Made by a program: the position numbers and the translations under genes
Assembly (NCBI GenBank): GCA_003643835.1
Contig: QMKX01000003.1
Coordinates: 21,755-85,754, forward strand
Reading direction: 5' to 3'
Length of the DNA stretch: 64,000 nucleotides
DNA from: Campylobacterota bacterium
GTDB taxonomy: Bacteria > Campylobacterota > Campylobacteria > Campylobacterales > Arcobacteraceae
Notes under the pieces: model-generated
Seen by the model: the letters and a program-made list of their open reading frames with translations, nothing else
The model's database searches: none
What the model was told of the DNA's origin: nothing
Part shown: positions 1-7,982 of the stretch, piece after piece
Position numbering within the stretch: the stretch's first letter is position 1
How the letters are laid out: each line of letters begins with the position of its first letter

Positions 1-1
1 C

Positions 2-340
2 AACAAAATAATAGTAGGACTTCCTGGTTTTGCTTATAGTAGCACTGTCACTTTTTTGCTTTATATATTGCCACTTATTTATAAGCTACAAGGCAAAACA
101 AAAAAATTTGAAACTATAAAAGCAAAAGCTCTTATGGATGTGCCTTTGGCATTTGAAAAGTCAGTTTTTATAGCATGTGATATTAAAAATATTGATGGTT
201 ATTATGCGGTAGACACTTGCGGTAAAAAAACAGGCTCAAGTGCAATACTTACCAATTTGTTGGGAAACCTTGTACTATTATATCAAAAACCAAACAATTC
301 AATAAAAAAAGGTGACATAGTGGATGTGATAAAAATATAA
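2..340 (+). CDS. moeA: Molybdopterin molybdenumtransferase MoeA, C-terminal fragment
   Basis: The gene is cut by the left edge; only the last 112 codons are present. MoeA inserts molybdate into adenylated molybdopterin in molybdenum cofactor synthesis in the cytoplasm. The fragment opens with VGLPGFAYSSTVTF, matching the GLPGNPVSxxVTF segment that ends the MoeA catalytic domain. It continues through the C-terminal beta-barrel domain, with GSSAILTNLLGN and GDIVDVI near the end. The second residue of the usual PGNP is Phe-Ala here (PGFA), so the molybdate-binding loop is not canonical. The stop overlaps the next ATG by one base (TAATG), implying co-transcription with the hydrolase. Confidence 0.85.
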   Translation, partial: NKIIVGLPGFAYSSTVTFLLYILPLIYKLQGKTKKFETIKAKALMDVPLAFEKSVFIACDIKNIDGYYAVDTCGKKTGSSAILTNLLGNLVLLYQKPNNSIKKGDIVDVIKI

Positions 341-1071
341 TGGCAAAAAAGCAGATAACCTACAACTCTAAAATATTTGATATATCTTATAGTATAACAA
401 ACCAATATCAAAAAGATAGCGTGCTATTTTTACATGGTTGGGGCAGCACTAAAGAGATTATGCAAAAATCATTTGAACCATATTTAAATGAGTTTAAGCA
501 TATATATATGGATATGCCCGGGTTTGGCAAAAGTCCAAACAACGAAGTTTTAAATACAGATGATTATAAAAATATTGTAGACATATTTATAAACAGTTTA
601 ACATTGAACACAAAAAAGATTGTCATTGTAGGACATAGTTTTGGAGGAAAAGTAGCAACAAAATTATCTCCAAAACTATTGGTGTTGATTGGTTCATCTG
701 GTATAATAGAAGCTAAAACATTTAAAACAAAACTAATAATAACTTTGTCAAAAATACTAAATACACTTGGACTGGCAAATATAAGCAAATTATTCAGAAG
801 CGCAGATGTAGAAAATATGTGTGAAAATATGTATAAAACATTTAAAAATATAGTAGATGAAGATTTTGAACGTGAGTTTGAAAAACGAAAAACGAAAACA
901 CTGATATTTTGGGGCAAAAACGATAATGCCACAGCTTTATCTTCAGGTCAAAAAATCGCCAACTTGATGATTAATAGCAAGCTTATTATTTTCGATGGAG
1001 ACCACTATTTTTTCGCCAATTATAGCAAGCAAATATCAAAAAAAATTGAGGAAAATTTTGATAAACTATAA
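340..1071 (+). CDS. Alpha/beta hydrolase
   Basis: 243-residue single-domain alpha/beta-hydrolase. Visible landmarks are the oxyanion strand LFLHGWGS (residues 29-36), the nucleophile elbow GHSFGG with Ser100, a likely acid at Asp195 (FWGKND) and the catalytic His222 (DGDHYF). No signal peptide, so cytoplasmic. The substrate cannot be deduced; the size and fold resemble BioH/MenH-type esterases, but nothing in the neighbourhood points to biotin or menaquinone. It starts on the last base of moeA and its 3' end runs past the start of the SulP gene. Confidence 0.8.
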   Translation: MAKKQITYNSKIFDISYSITNQYQKDSVLFLHGWGSTKEIMQKSFEPYLNEFKHIYMDMPGFGKSPNNEVLNTDDYKNIVDIFINSLTLNTKKIVIVGHSFGGKVATKLSPKLLVLIGSSGIIEAKTFKTKLIITLSKILNTLGLANISKLFRSADVENMCENMYKTFKNIVDEDFEREFEKRKTKTLIFWGKNDNATALSSGQKIANLMINSKLIIFDGDHYFFANYSKQISKKIEENFDKL

Positions 1072-2608
1072 AGATACAATTGTAGGCAAGAGTGCTAAAA
1101 ATGAGGTATTATCAGGATTGGTTGTAGCCGTTGCTTTGGTTCCTGAAGCTATAGCATTTTCATTTATTGCACAAGTTAGTCCTATTGTTGGTTTGTATGC
1201 TGCTTTTATTTTAGGTTTGGTTACTGCTTTATTTGGTGGAAAACCAGGTATGATAAGTGGAGCTACTGGAGCAGTGGCTATAGTATTGGTGGGCTTGAGC
1301 ATAGCTTCAAAAAATATACTTATAGCTCAAGGATTGAGTGGCGATGAGTTAAGTAGTGGTATAATATCCTATATTACTTATACAGCTATATTAGCAGGAA
1401 TCATTCAAATATCAATAGGTGCTTTGAAATTAGGTAAATTTATAAGGCTTGTGCCACAGCCAGCACTGCACGGATTTGTAAATGGTTTGGCTGTAGTTAT
1501 AGCATTAAGCCAGTTTAAATTTTTAGAAAATGCTACATATTCTATGTATGTTGTTATTGTGTTGACTATGTCTATCATGTTTTTGTTGCCAAAGCGCACA
1601 AAAGCCGTGCCAGCAGGCTTGGTAGCTATCATTGGATTTACAGCTATTGTGTATGTATTTGAGTTTGATATGACACTTGTGGGTGATATGGCCAACCTAT
1701 CTCAGTTTGCGGGAACTTTGCCAGTATTTGAGATACCTTTTGTGATATTTTCATATAAAGCTTTTATTTTGGTGCTCCCATATGCTATTGTTGTAGCACT
1801 TGTTGGTATCATAGAATCGCTTTTGACTTTGTCGGTGCTTGATGAGATAAGCAATACAAGAGGAAGTGGAAACCAAGAGTGTTTGGCACAAGGTGTTGGA
1901 AATATAACTTGTGGTTTGTTTGGAGCAATGCCCGGATGTGCCATGATAGGTCAAAGCATCATAAACTATACATCAGGCGGTATTGGTAGGTTGTCATCTA
2001 TTGTTGCATCAGTTGGCTTGATATTGCTTGTAGTAACTTTAACCGATATCCTAAGTATCATACCTATAGCTATACTTGTAGGTATCATGTGGATGGTATC
2101 CATAGGCACATTTGAGTGGAGTAGTTTTAGCAGAATTACAAAAATGCCCAGAAGTGATGCTTTTGTATTGGTGGCCGTCACTCTTATCACAATATTTTTT
2201 GATCTTGCTATCGCTGTTATATCTGGAGTTATTATATCGGCTTTGGTGTTTGCTTGGAATCATGCTAAGGTTACATCAAGAACACATAGAGAATATGCAA
2301 AAAATGGAGAGATAAAAATATATGAATTTGATGGCCCTTTGTTTTTCGGCAGTGTGACATCATTTTTAAGTGAATTTGATATAAAACATGATCCAAAAAG
2401 TGTTGTGCTGGATTTCAAAAATGCTAGGGTTATGGATATAAGTGGAGTTGAGGCTATTGATGCTATCACTAAAAAATATCTTGAGGCAAAAAAAACTATC
2501 AAAATACGACACTTAAGCAACGAATGTAAAGAGATGATGCAAAATGCTAAACAGTTCTGCACTTTTGAAGAAGATGACCCTAAATACAAGGTAATTTATG
2601 ATTATTGA
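1058..2608 (+). CDS. SulP family anion transporter with STAS domain
   Basis: Integral membrane anion transporter of the SulP/SLC26 family (sulfate, bicarbonate or a dicarboxylate; the substrate cannot be read from sequence). About ten hydrophobic segments follow the family signature near the N-terminus (LSGLVVAVALVPEAIAFSF). A cytoplasmic STAS domain fills the last 110 residues (KIYEFDGPLFFGS, VVLDFKNARVMDISG). I place the start at the TTG at 1058 because GAGG (1048-1051) lies six bases upstream and the overlap with the hydrolase shrinks to 14 bases. The first in-frame ATG, at 995, has no Shine-Dalgarno and would overlap by 77 bases. The stop overlaps dapE by 11 bases. Confidence 0.85.
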   Translation: MINYKDTIVGKSAKNEVLSGLVVAVALVPEAIAFSFIAQVSPIVGLYAAFILGLVTALFGGKPGMISGATGAVAIVLVGLSIASKNILIAQGLSGDELSSGIISYITYTAILAGIIQISIGALKLGKFIRLVPQPALHGFVNGLAVVIALSQFKFLENATYSMYVVIVLTMSIMFLLPKRTKAVPAGLVAIIGFTAIVYVFEFDMTLVGDMANLSQFAGTLPVFEIPFVIFSYKAFILVLPYAIVVALVGIIESLLTLSVLDEISNTRGSGNQECLAQGVGNITCGLFGAMPGCAMIGQSIINYTSGGIGRLSSIVASVGLILLVVTLTDILSIIPIAILVGIMWMVSIGTFEWSSFSRITKMPRSDAFVLVAVTLITIFFDLAIAVISGVIISALVFAWNHAKVTSRTHREYAKNGEIKIYEFDGPLFFGSVTSFLSEFDIKHDPKSVVLDFKNARVMDISGVEAIDAITKKYLEAKKTIKIRHLSNECKEMMQNAKQFCTFEEDDPKYKVIYDY

Positions 2609-3704
2609 TGAGATAGAACTGTTTAAAAAATTGTTGTCATTTCGTTCTATAACGCCATACGATGATGGAGCTTTTGAATTTATAGACGATTTTTTAGGAA
2701 CACAATGGCAAGTTGCCAAACTGAACTTTGGTGAGGTCAAAAATAGAGTATATATCAAAAAATTTGGAAATAGTGATATCAATATATGTTTCGCCGGACA
2801 CATAGATGTAGTGCCTGCTGGTGATGGTTGGAATACAAACCCATTTAAACCCACAATAAAAAATAGAAAAATATTTGCCAGAGGCTCACAAGATATGAAA
2901 AGTGGAGTCGCTAGTTTTTTATATGCTTGTAAACATACAAAAAACTTCAAAGGCACCTTGACCATAGTGCTCACAAGCGATGAGGAGGGTGAGGCAACAC
3001 ATGGCACCGTTAAGGTTTTGGAGTATCTTAAAGAACAAAATAGTTTGCCAGATTTTGCAGTTGTAGCAGAACCAACATGCGAAAAAGTATTTGGCGATAT
3101 TTTAAAGATAGGCAGAAGAGGCAGTATAAATGGATATTTGCAACTCCAAGGCGAGCAAGGACATGTAGCTTATCCAGAAAAAGCAACTAATCCAATACAG
3201 CAGATTGCCTCAATACTTCCAAAAATATCAAATAAAAACATAGATGACGGTGATAAATTTTTTGCACCGTCTAAGTTGGTAATCACTGATATAAGAGCGG
3301 GTATGCAAGTAGTTAATGTAACGCCTAATAATCTTAAACTTATGTTCAATGTGCGAAATTCTACAAAAACAACTCAAAAAGAGATTAATATATTGGTAGA
3401 TAAATATTTTAGTGGTTTAAAATATGATTTTCGTATGACTCAAAGTTCATATCCATTTGTTACAAATAAAAATAGCCTCATAGTTCAAAAGCTGCAAATA
3501 GCAATAAAAAAAGTTTTAAAAATAGATACAAAATTTAGCACAGCTGGTGGCACAAGTGATGCTAGATTTTTTGCTTTGTTTGATATAGATGTAGTTGAGT
3601 TTGGTGTTATCAACGATAAAATTCATAAAGCAAATGAGAGCACGACCATCGATGAAGTCAAAGCGCTTCAAAAAATTTTTAAGGAACTATTAGAACTATT
3701 TTGA
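2598..3704 (+). CDS. dapE: Succinyl-diaminopimelate desuccinylase DapE
   Basis: 368-residue M20-family zinc amidohydrolase that removes succinate from N-succinyl-LL-diaminopimelate in the lysine and meso-DAP (peptidoglycan) pathway. The metal ligands stand out: CFAGHIDVVPAGDGW (His, with the catalytic Asp), RGSQDMKSG (bridging Asp), SDEEGEATHGT (general base Glu plus a ligand Glu), and a C-terminal TAGGTSDARF with a late His (NDKIHKANE). Length is normal for DapE. The ATG lies inside the end of the SulP gene (11-base overlap). It ends convergently with fluC, with only nine bases between the stops. Confidence 0.95.
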   Translation: MIIDEIELFKKLLSFRSITPYDDGAFEFIDDFLGTQWQVAKLNFGEVKNRVYIKKFGNSDINICFAGHIDVVPAGDGWNTNPFKPTIKNRKIFARGSQDMKSGVASFLYACKHTKNFKGTLTIVLTSDEEGEATHGTVKVLEYLKEQNSLPDFAVVAEPTCEKVFGDILKIGRRGSINGYLQLQGEQGHVAYPEKATNPIQQIASILPKISNKNIDDGDKFFAPSKLVITDIRAGMQVVNVTPNNLKLMFNVRNSTKTTQKEINILVDKYFSGLKYDFRMTQSSYPFVTNKNSLIVQKLQIAIKKVLKIDTKFSTAGGTSDARFFALFDIDVVEFGVINDKIHKANESTTIDEVKALQKIFKELLELF

Positions 3705-3713
3705 AGTTCTCTT

Positions 3714-4103
3714 TCATAAAAAATATGTATGAAATATAATAGTTATTTTAAAGCCTAAAAAAACAAATAAAATTGAGCCAAATAGATTTATAAAAATATT
3801 TAGGCCAGCTAAACCAAAAGATACTTTTGATAACATTAGTGTCTCTATAGCAAAGGCAGAATAGGTTGTCAAGCTTCCCAATAAACCAGTGATCAGTATA
3901 AGTTTAGATGTATTTGATGCGCTTGTATATGAAAACACGGCAAATAACACACCTACAACAAGACTACCAAATAGATTGACAAACATAGTTGCTATTGGTA
4001 TGTGGTAGGTATAATTTTTAGCTACGAATATGTTTATAGCATATCTAATAGATGCACCAACTGCTCCGCCAACTGCTACGGCTATAAAATTGTTTAGGTT
4101 CAT
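3714..4103 (-). CDS. fluC: Fluoride ion channel FluC/CrcB
   Basis: 129-residue, four-helix membrane protein of the CrcB/Fluc family, which forms dual-topology dimers that export fluoride. Family motifs are GGAVGASIRY near the N-terminus, TMFVNLFGSLVVG in the second helix (the Asn lines the pore) and GLLGSLTTYSAF in the third helix, the Na+-binding/polar-track region. Last gene of the yajC-secDF-coaD-tmk-fluC operon; its ATG overlaps the tmk stop (ATGA). No fluoride riboswitch lies directly before it, so it is probably expressed with the operon. Confidence 0.95.
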   Translation of the reverse strand: MNLNNFIAVAVGGAVGASIRYAINIFVAKNYTYHIPIATMFVNLFGSLVVGVLFAVFSYTSASNTSKLILITGLLGSLTTYSAFAIETLMLSKVSFGLAGLNIFINLFGSILFVFLGFKITIIFHTYFL

Positions 4104-4663
4104 TTTATAAACTTTTGTATCTTTGAAGTTAATATATCTGGGTGCGATGAAGCATCTAATACAATATTGTCAATTTGTAGTTTATTTATAACTTTTGATA
4201 TATTGTTTTGTATGTCTAAAAGATACTCCACACCTCTTTGTTCTATCTTGTCATTTGTTTTTTTGTTCAGTCGGTTGGTCAGTTCTTTGCGACTTATCTT
4301 CAAAAATACTACTTGCGTAGGCAATAAACCATCACAAGATATTATATTTAGTTTAGTTGCTGTATCTATGTCAATATCTTTTGCATAAGCTATACCACTT
4401 ATAAGCGACCTGTCAGTTATAATCATATCGGGGTTTAGTTGTTTTAACTTGTGAATATGTTCGGCTCTATCACTTAAAAATAGGAAAAATTCAGCATATT
4501 TTGAATTGATTGTTTTTTCTAATAGTATTTGCCTTAAAGCACTACCAAATATAGTGCCACCGGGTTCTTTTGTAAATAAAGCATTAGAGTAGATAGTTTT
4601 GAGTTTTGAAATCTGAGTAGATTTACCTGATGTATCAATTCCCTCTATTGTGATATATTTCAT
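4100..4663 (-). CDS. tmk: Thymidylate kinase
   Basis: 187-residue dTMP kinase that makes dTDP for DNA synthesis. The P-loop is EGIDTSGKST at the N-terminus, followed by KEPGGT (the DR(Y/H)/EPGG substrate region) and ITDRSLISG (catalytic Asp-Arg). I use the ATG at 4663, whose upstream bases on the coding strand include GAAGG. The longer reading frame from 4714 would add 17 residues before the natural MKYITIEG start. This start lies 29 bases inside coaD in another frame. Last but one gene of the sec operon; the coaD-tmk pair is, from memory, also found in Campylobacter. Confidence 0.93.
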   Translation of the reverse strand: MKYITIEGIDTSGKSTQISKLKTIYSNALFTKEPGGTIFGSALRQILLEKTINSKYAEFFLFLSDRAEHIHKLKQLNPDMIITDRSLISGIAYAKDIDIDTATKLNIISCDGLLPTQVVFLKISRKELTNRLNKKTNDKIEQRGVEYLLDIQNNISKVINKLQIDNIVLDASSHPDILTSKIQKFIK

Positions 4664-5123
4664 AAATATCCTTCGATATCTCTTTTGGCACAAGGTGTTC
4701 AAATTTGCCACCAAATCGTATTAACTCTCTTATGATTGATGAGCTTATAAAGGCATTTTGAACTTTTGGCATAAAAAACACAGTCCGTATATTTTTATTT
4801 AAAGAGCTATTTGCATATCCCATTTGAAACTCATATTCAAAATCACTCACGGCCCTAAGTCCTCTTATGACATGTTTTATATGCAAACTGTATGCAAGAT
4901 CAACAAGTAAGTTATCAAATGCCACAACCTTAATTTTTGGCAACCTTTTAAGTGAATTTTCCACTAGTTTAACTCTATCTTTTATATCAAACATAGGTTT
5001 TTTTGTCCGACTAACTGCTACTGCCACAACTACCTCATCAAATACACTTAAAGATGTTTCTATGATATCAATATGACCTATAGTTATAGGGTCAAATGTG
5101 CCACTATATAAAGCTTTTGTCAT
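4635..5123 (-). CDS. coaD: Phosphopantetheine adenylyltransferase CoaD
   Basis: 162-residue enzyme of the fourth coenzyme A step (ATP plus 4'-phosphopantetheine to dephospho-CoA). The nucleotidyltransferase T/HxGH motif is TIGH, in YSGTFDPITIGHIDII. The family-specific RGLRAVSDFEYE and the ISSSIIREL motif near the C-terminus (ISSTxVR type) are present. Length is normal. It follows secF with six bases between them and overlaps tmk by 29 bases, so it is probably translated from the sec operon transcript. Confidence 0.96.
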   Translation of the reverse strand: MTKALYSGTFDPITIGHIDIIETSLSVFDEVVVAVAVSRTKKPMFDIKDRVKLVENSLKRLPKIKVVAFDNLLVDLAYSLHIKHVIRGLRAVSDFEYEFQMGYANSSLNKNIRTVFFMPKVQNAFISSSIIRELIRFGGKFEHLVPKEISKDIYEIYHNRGN

Positions 5124-5129
5124 AAATAT

Positions 5130-6101
5130 TTATATTGTGCCTTGTTCAAATTGTGCTCTTAGCCTATCTTTTTCTTGTTGTTGTTTGAGCTTAACAGCTA
5201 ATATTTTTTTGTAGTTTGCTATTGAGAAATTTAAATTTATCAATATAGTAGATGCTACAAATATAGACGAGTATGTTCCTACAACAATACCTACAAGAAG
5301 TGTAAAACTAAAACCTCTTATTATCTCCCCACCAAAAATATAAAGTGTAAATACCACAAAAAATGTCGTAAGAGATGTCAAAGTAGTTCTTGTAAGCGTT
5401 CTTGATACGCTATCATTGATAACTTCATCGAGCTTATTTGTTTTGGAGTTTGTGATACCTTCACGAATTCTATCAAATACTATAATCGTATCATTTAAAG
5501 AGTATCCCAATATAGTCAATATCGCTGCTAATATATCAAGATTTACATCAATAGCAAATAGCGATATGGCTCCCAGTGCTATTGATATATCGTGCACCAA
5601 AGCTACCACCGAAGAGATCGCAAATCGCCATTGGAATCTATACGATACATAAATAATGATAACTATTATAGATAACAATATAGCCATAATTCCTTTTGTC
5701 TGTAGCTCGTCACCTACTTTTGGTCCAACCATATCTACTTTTCTTATCTCAAATTTGCCTGTAGAGGCTATAGTTTTTGATACTTCATCTCCTACATCGT
5801 TTGATATATTTTTTGTGCTTGTTGGTATTTTTAAAACAACCTCGTCATTGGTTCCAAAATAGGAAACTATCGTGCCATCAAACTTACTGTTTTGTTTTAG
5901 TTTTTCCCGTATGCTGCTTATTGGTGCATCGCTTTGGTATTTGATTTGCACTGTTGTGCCGCCTGTGAAGTCTATACCATAATTTAAACCTTTAGTAAAC
6001 AACAAAAAAAATGAAGCGACTACAAGCACTACAGATATTGATAATGATATCTTTCTTTGTCCCATAAAATCATACATTTTATATTTTTTTAATAATTCCA
6101 T
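5130..6101 (-). CDS. secF: Protein translocase subunit SecF
   Basis: 323-residue inner-membrane subunit that, with SecD, uses the proton gradient to pull secreted proteins through SecYEG. One N-terminal membrane helix with GLNYGIDFTGGTTVQI (the D-F-x-G-G signature), a short periplasmic domain, then five membrane helices carrying GYSLNDTIIVFDRIRE and SRTLTRTTLTSLTT. It shares one base with secD. The C-terminus ends in a charged Lys/Gln/Arg-rich tail. Confidence 0.97.
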   Translation of the reverse strand: MELLKKYKMYDFMGQRKISLSISVVLVVASFFLLFTKGLNYGIDFTGGTTVQIKYQSDAPISSIREKLKQNSKFDGTIVSYFGTNDEVVLKIPTSTKNISNDVGDEVSKTIASTGKFEIRKVDMVGPKVGDELQTKGIMAILLSIIVIIIYVSYRFQWRFAISSVVALVHDISIALGAISLFAIDVNLDILAAILTILGYSLNDTIIVFDRIREGITNSKTNKLDEVINDSVSRTLTRTTLTSLTTFFVVFTLYIFGGEIIRGFSFTLLVGIVVGTYSSIFVASTILINLNFSIANYKKILAVKLKQQQEKDRLRAQFEQGTI

Positions 6102-7669
6102 TATTTAATCCCAAACCATTTTCTTAAACTTTTTGCTTTTGCTATATTTGGCATAAGTGTGTGATATATACCGTGAGTTCCAAGTATCGCAGTAAGCATA
6201 GATGCCAATATCCCTATAGATATAGTTATCGCAAACCCTTTGATAGGTCCTGTGCCATATACATACAATATCACCGCAACCAAAAGTGTGGTAATGTTTG
6301 CATCAAGTATCGCACTCATAGCGTTGTTGTAACCGTGTGTTATGCTAAACGATATGGAGTTTCCTTTTTTCAAAAGTTCGCGAACTCTTTCATTTATGAT
6401 GACATTGGCATCTACTGCCATACCAACAGTGAGCACTATTCCTGCCATACCGGGCAAAGTTAAAGTAGCTCCAAACATCGCCATAACAGCTATAATAATA
6501 AATATATTTGCTATCAAAGCTATGTTTGCTATAATACCCGCATATCCATAATACACAACCATAAAAATAACAACAAGTAAAAATCCTGCAAGGAGGGCAA
6601 GTATTGAAGATTTGACACTATCTGCACCCAAGCTAGGGCCTACACTTCTTTTTTCGAGCATCGCAACAGGAGCTTTGAGTGCCCCACTTCGTAAAGCAAT
6701 TGCTACATTGCCTGCTTCATTGACCGTGAAACCTCCACTTATTTGACCACTACCTCCACCTATTCGCTCTCTTATCACAGGAGCTGAATAAACCAAATTA
6801 TCAAGCACGACAGCTAGTCGCACTCCAATATTTTTGCCAGTAAAATCACCGAATATTCTAGCACCTGTAGCATCGAGCTTGAAGTTGATTATTGGTTGAT
6901 TATTTTGGTCAAATGCTACAGACGCATCTGTAATTTGCGATCCAGTTAAAAGAGGTATAGCTTTTAGTAAGTATTTTGTCTCATTGTTGTCCGAACTAGG
7001 AAGTATCACATTGCCATAATTTTTGACATCTTCTTTGGACATGGTATATACTTGGTCTGCTCTTTTTTCATCTATTGTCATCATTTCAAGTTTTGCAGGT
7101 TTTGCTATTAGCTCTCTTGCTCTTTGTTCTTCTTCGACAGTTTTGATGCCAGGAAGCCCAATTGATATATCACTTTTGCCTTGTCTCGTGACTGATGGTT
7201 CTGCCAATCCAAACTGATCTAATCTATTTCGTATAGTTTCTACTACTTGTGATACTGCTTTGTCTTTGATGTTTTGTTGTTCTATTTCATCTATAGTAAC
7301 TTTATATCGTAAATTACTATCTTTGGTAAATTTCAAACCTATTGTGTCTGTTAGCATTTTTTCTATATTGACTTGTTCGTCACTATCAAGTAGCAAGAAA
7401 CTAAAATGGTAATCATCGATTATAAGCTCTTCTATAAGTATAGAAGAATCATCTGTAAAATATTGCACACTTGAAGCTATAGACTTAATCTTCGATACTA
7501 CTGCTTGGTCTGTTTGAACCCCCAAGAGCATATGTAAGCCACCTTGCAAGTCAAGTCCCAGCGATATTTTTTTGCCACTTGATGTTTGTAAAAACGAAGG
7601 CATAGAAAATACAATAGCACCCACTAAAGTAATAGCAAATATGACTATACGATAGTTTATTCTGCTCAT
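6101..7669 (-). CDS. secD: Protein translocase subunit SecD
   Basis: 522-residue inner-membrane partner of SecF. N-terminal helix, then GLDLQGGLHMLLGV (the D-L-x-G-G signature of the P1 base), a large periplasmic domain with IRNRLDQFGLAEPSV, and six-helix membrane domain motifs LTLPGMAGIVLTVGMAVDAN (split by positions here as LTLPGMAGIV and GMAVDANVIINER). Shorter than E. coli SecD (615 residues), in line with a compact periplasmic domain. Start overlaps the yajC stop by four bases. Confidence 0.97.
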   Translation of the reverse strand: MSRINYRIVIFAITLVGAIVFSMPSFLQTSSGKKISLGLDLQGGLHMLLGVQTDQAVVSKIKSIASSVQYFTDDSSILIEELIIDDYHFSFLLLDSDEQVNIEKMLTDTIGLKFTKDSNLRYKVTIDEIEQQNIKDKAVSQVVETIRNRLDQFGLAEPSVTRQGKSDISIGLPGIKTVEEEQRARELIAKPAKLEMMTIDEKRADQVYTMSKEDVKNYGNVILPSSDNNETKYLLKAIPLLTGSQITDASVAFDQNNQPIINFKLDATGARIFGDFTGKNIGVRLAVVLDNLVYSAPVIRERIGGGSGQISGGFTVNEAGNVAIALRSGALKAPVAMLEKRSVGPSLGADSVKSSILALLAGFLLVVIFMVVYYGYAGIIANIALIANIFIIIAVMAMFGATLTLPGMAGIVLTVGMAVDANVIINERVRELLKKGNSISFSITHGYNNAMSAILDANITTLLVAVILYVYGTGPIKGFAITISIGILASMLTAILGTHGIYHTLMPNIAKAKSLRKWFGIK

Positions 7670-7941
7670 TTTTCTATTTTTGATGCTATATAATCAATAG
7701 CTACTTTCATCTTGCTACCATCCATATTTTTAACTTCATAAAAACTGTCTGTAATTTTGTTTATCACTACAATCACACCGCCATTTGTAACCACCTCGTC
7801 ACCAACTTTTAATGCCGCTACCATCTGTTTGTGTTCTTTTGCTTGTCTTTGCTGAGGTCTTATTATTAAAAAATAAAAAATAGCAAAAAGTGCCACCAAT
7901 GGCAACAATGAACCCAATAGATTTCCGCCTTGCGTATCCAT
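7666..7941 (-). CDS. yajC: Preprotein translocase accessory subunit YajC
   Basis: 91-residue single-span membrane protein associated with SecDF. One hydrophobic helix (LLPLVALFAIFYFLIIRPQ) is followed by the typical RPQQRQAKEHKQMVAAL and GDEVVTNGGV of the YajC family. First gene of the yajC-secDF-coaD-tmk-fluC operon, with a good AAGGAG site just upstream of the ATG and a TATAAT -10 box at 7960-7965 on this strand. Confidence 0.95.
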   Translation of the reverse strand: MDTQGGNLLGSLLPLVALFAIFYFLIIRPQQRQAKEHKQMVAALKVGDEVVTNGGVIVVINKITDSFYEVKNMDGSKMKVAIDYIASKIEK

Positions 7942-7959
7942 AATTCTCCTTTTTTGGTT

Positions 7960-7965
7960 ATTATA
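7960..7965 (-). promoter_or_regulatory. -10 box of the yajC operon, overlapping a divergent -10
   Basis: Read on the minus strand this is TATAAT, about 19 bases before the yajC ATG. On the plus strand TATACT (7962-7967) overlaps it and could serve lnt. The 41-base gap between yajC and lnt must hold both promoters. No clear -35 is visible, as is usual for vegetative promoters in this phylum. Confidence 0.5.
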
Positions 7966-7982
7966 CTAAAATTAACTTATAT

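Noticed and set aside
995..1057. ATG 995 as the start of the SulP gene
   Set aside because: No Shine-Dalgarno and a 77-base overlap with the hydrolase; TTG 1058 with GAGG is better and still gives a complete first helix.
3685..3713. Hairpin AGAACT/AGTTCT as a bidirectional terminator between dapE and fluC
   Set aside because: Only six base pairs, lies within the last codons of dapE and lacks a U-run; too weak to annotate.
4100..4110. Fluoride riboswitch controlling fluC
   Set aside because: No space: fluC overlaps tmk and no riboswitch-like fold precedes it.
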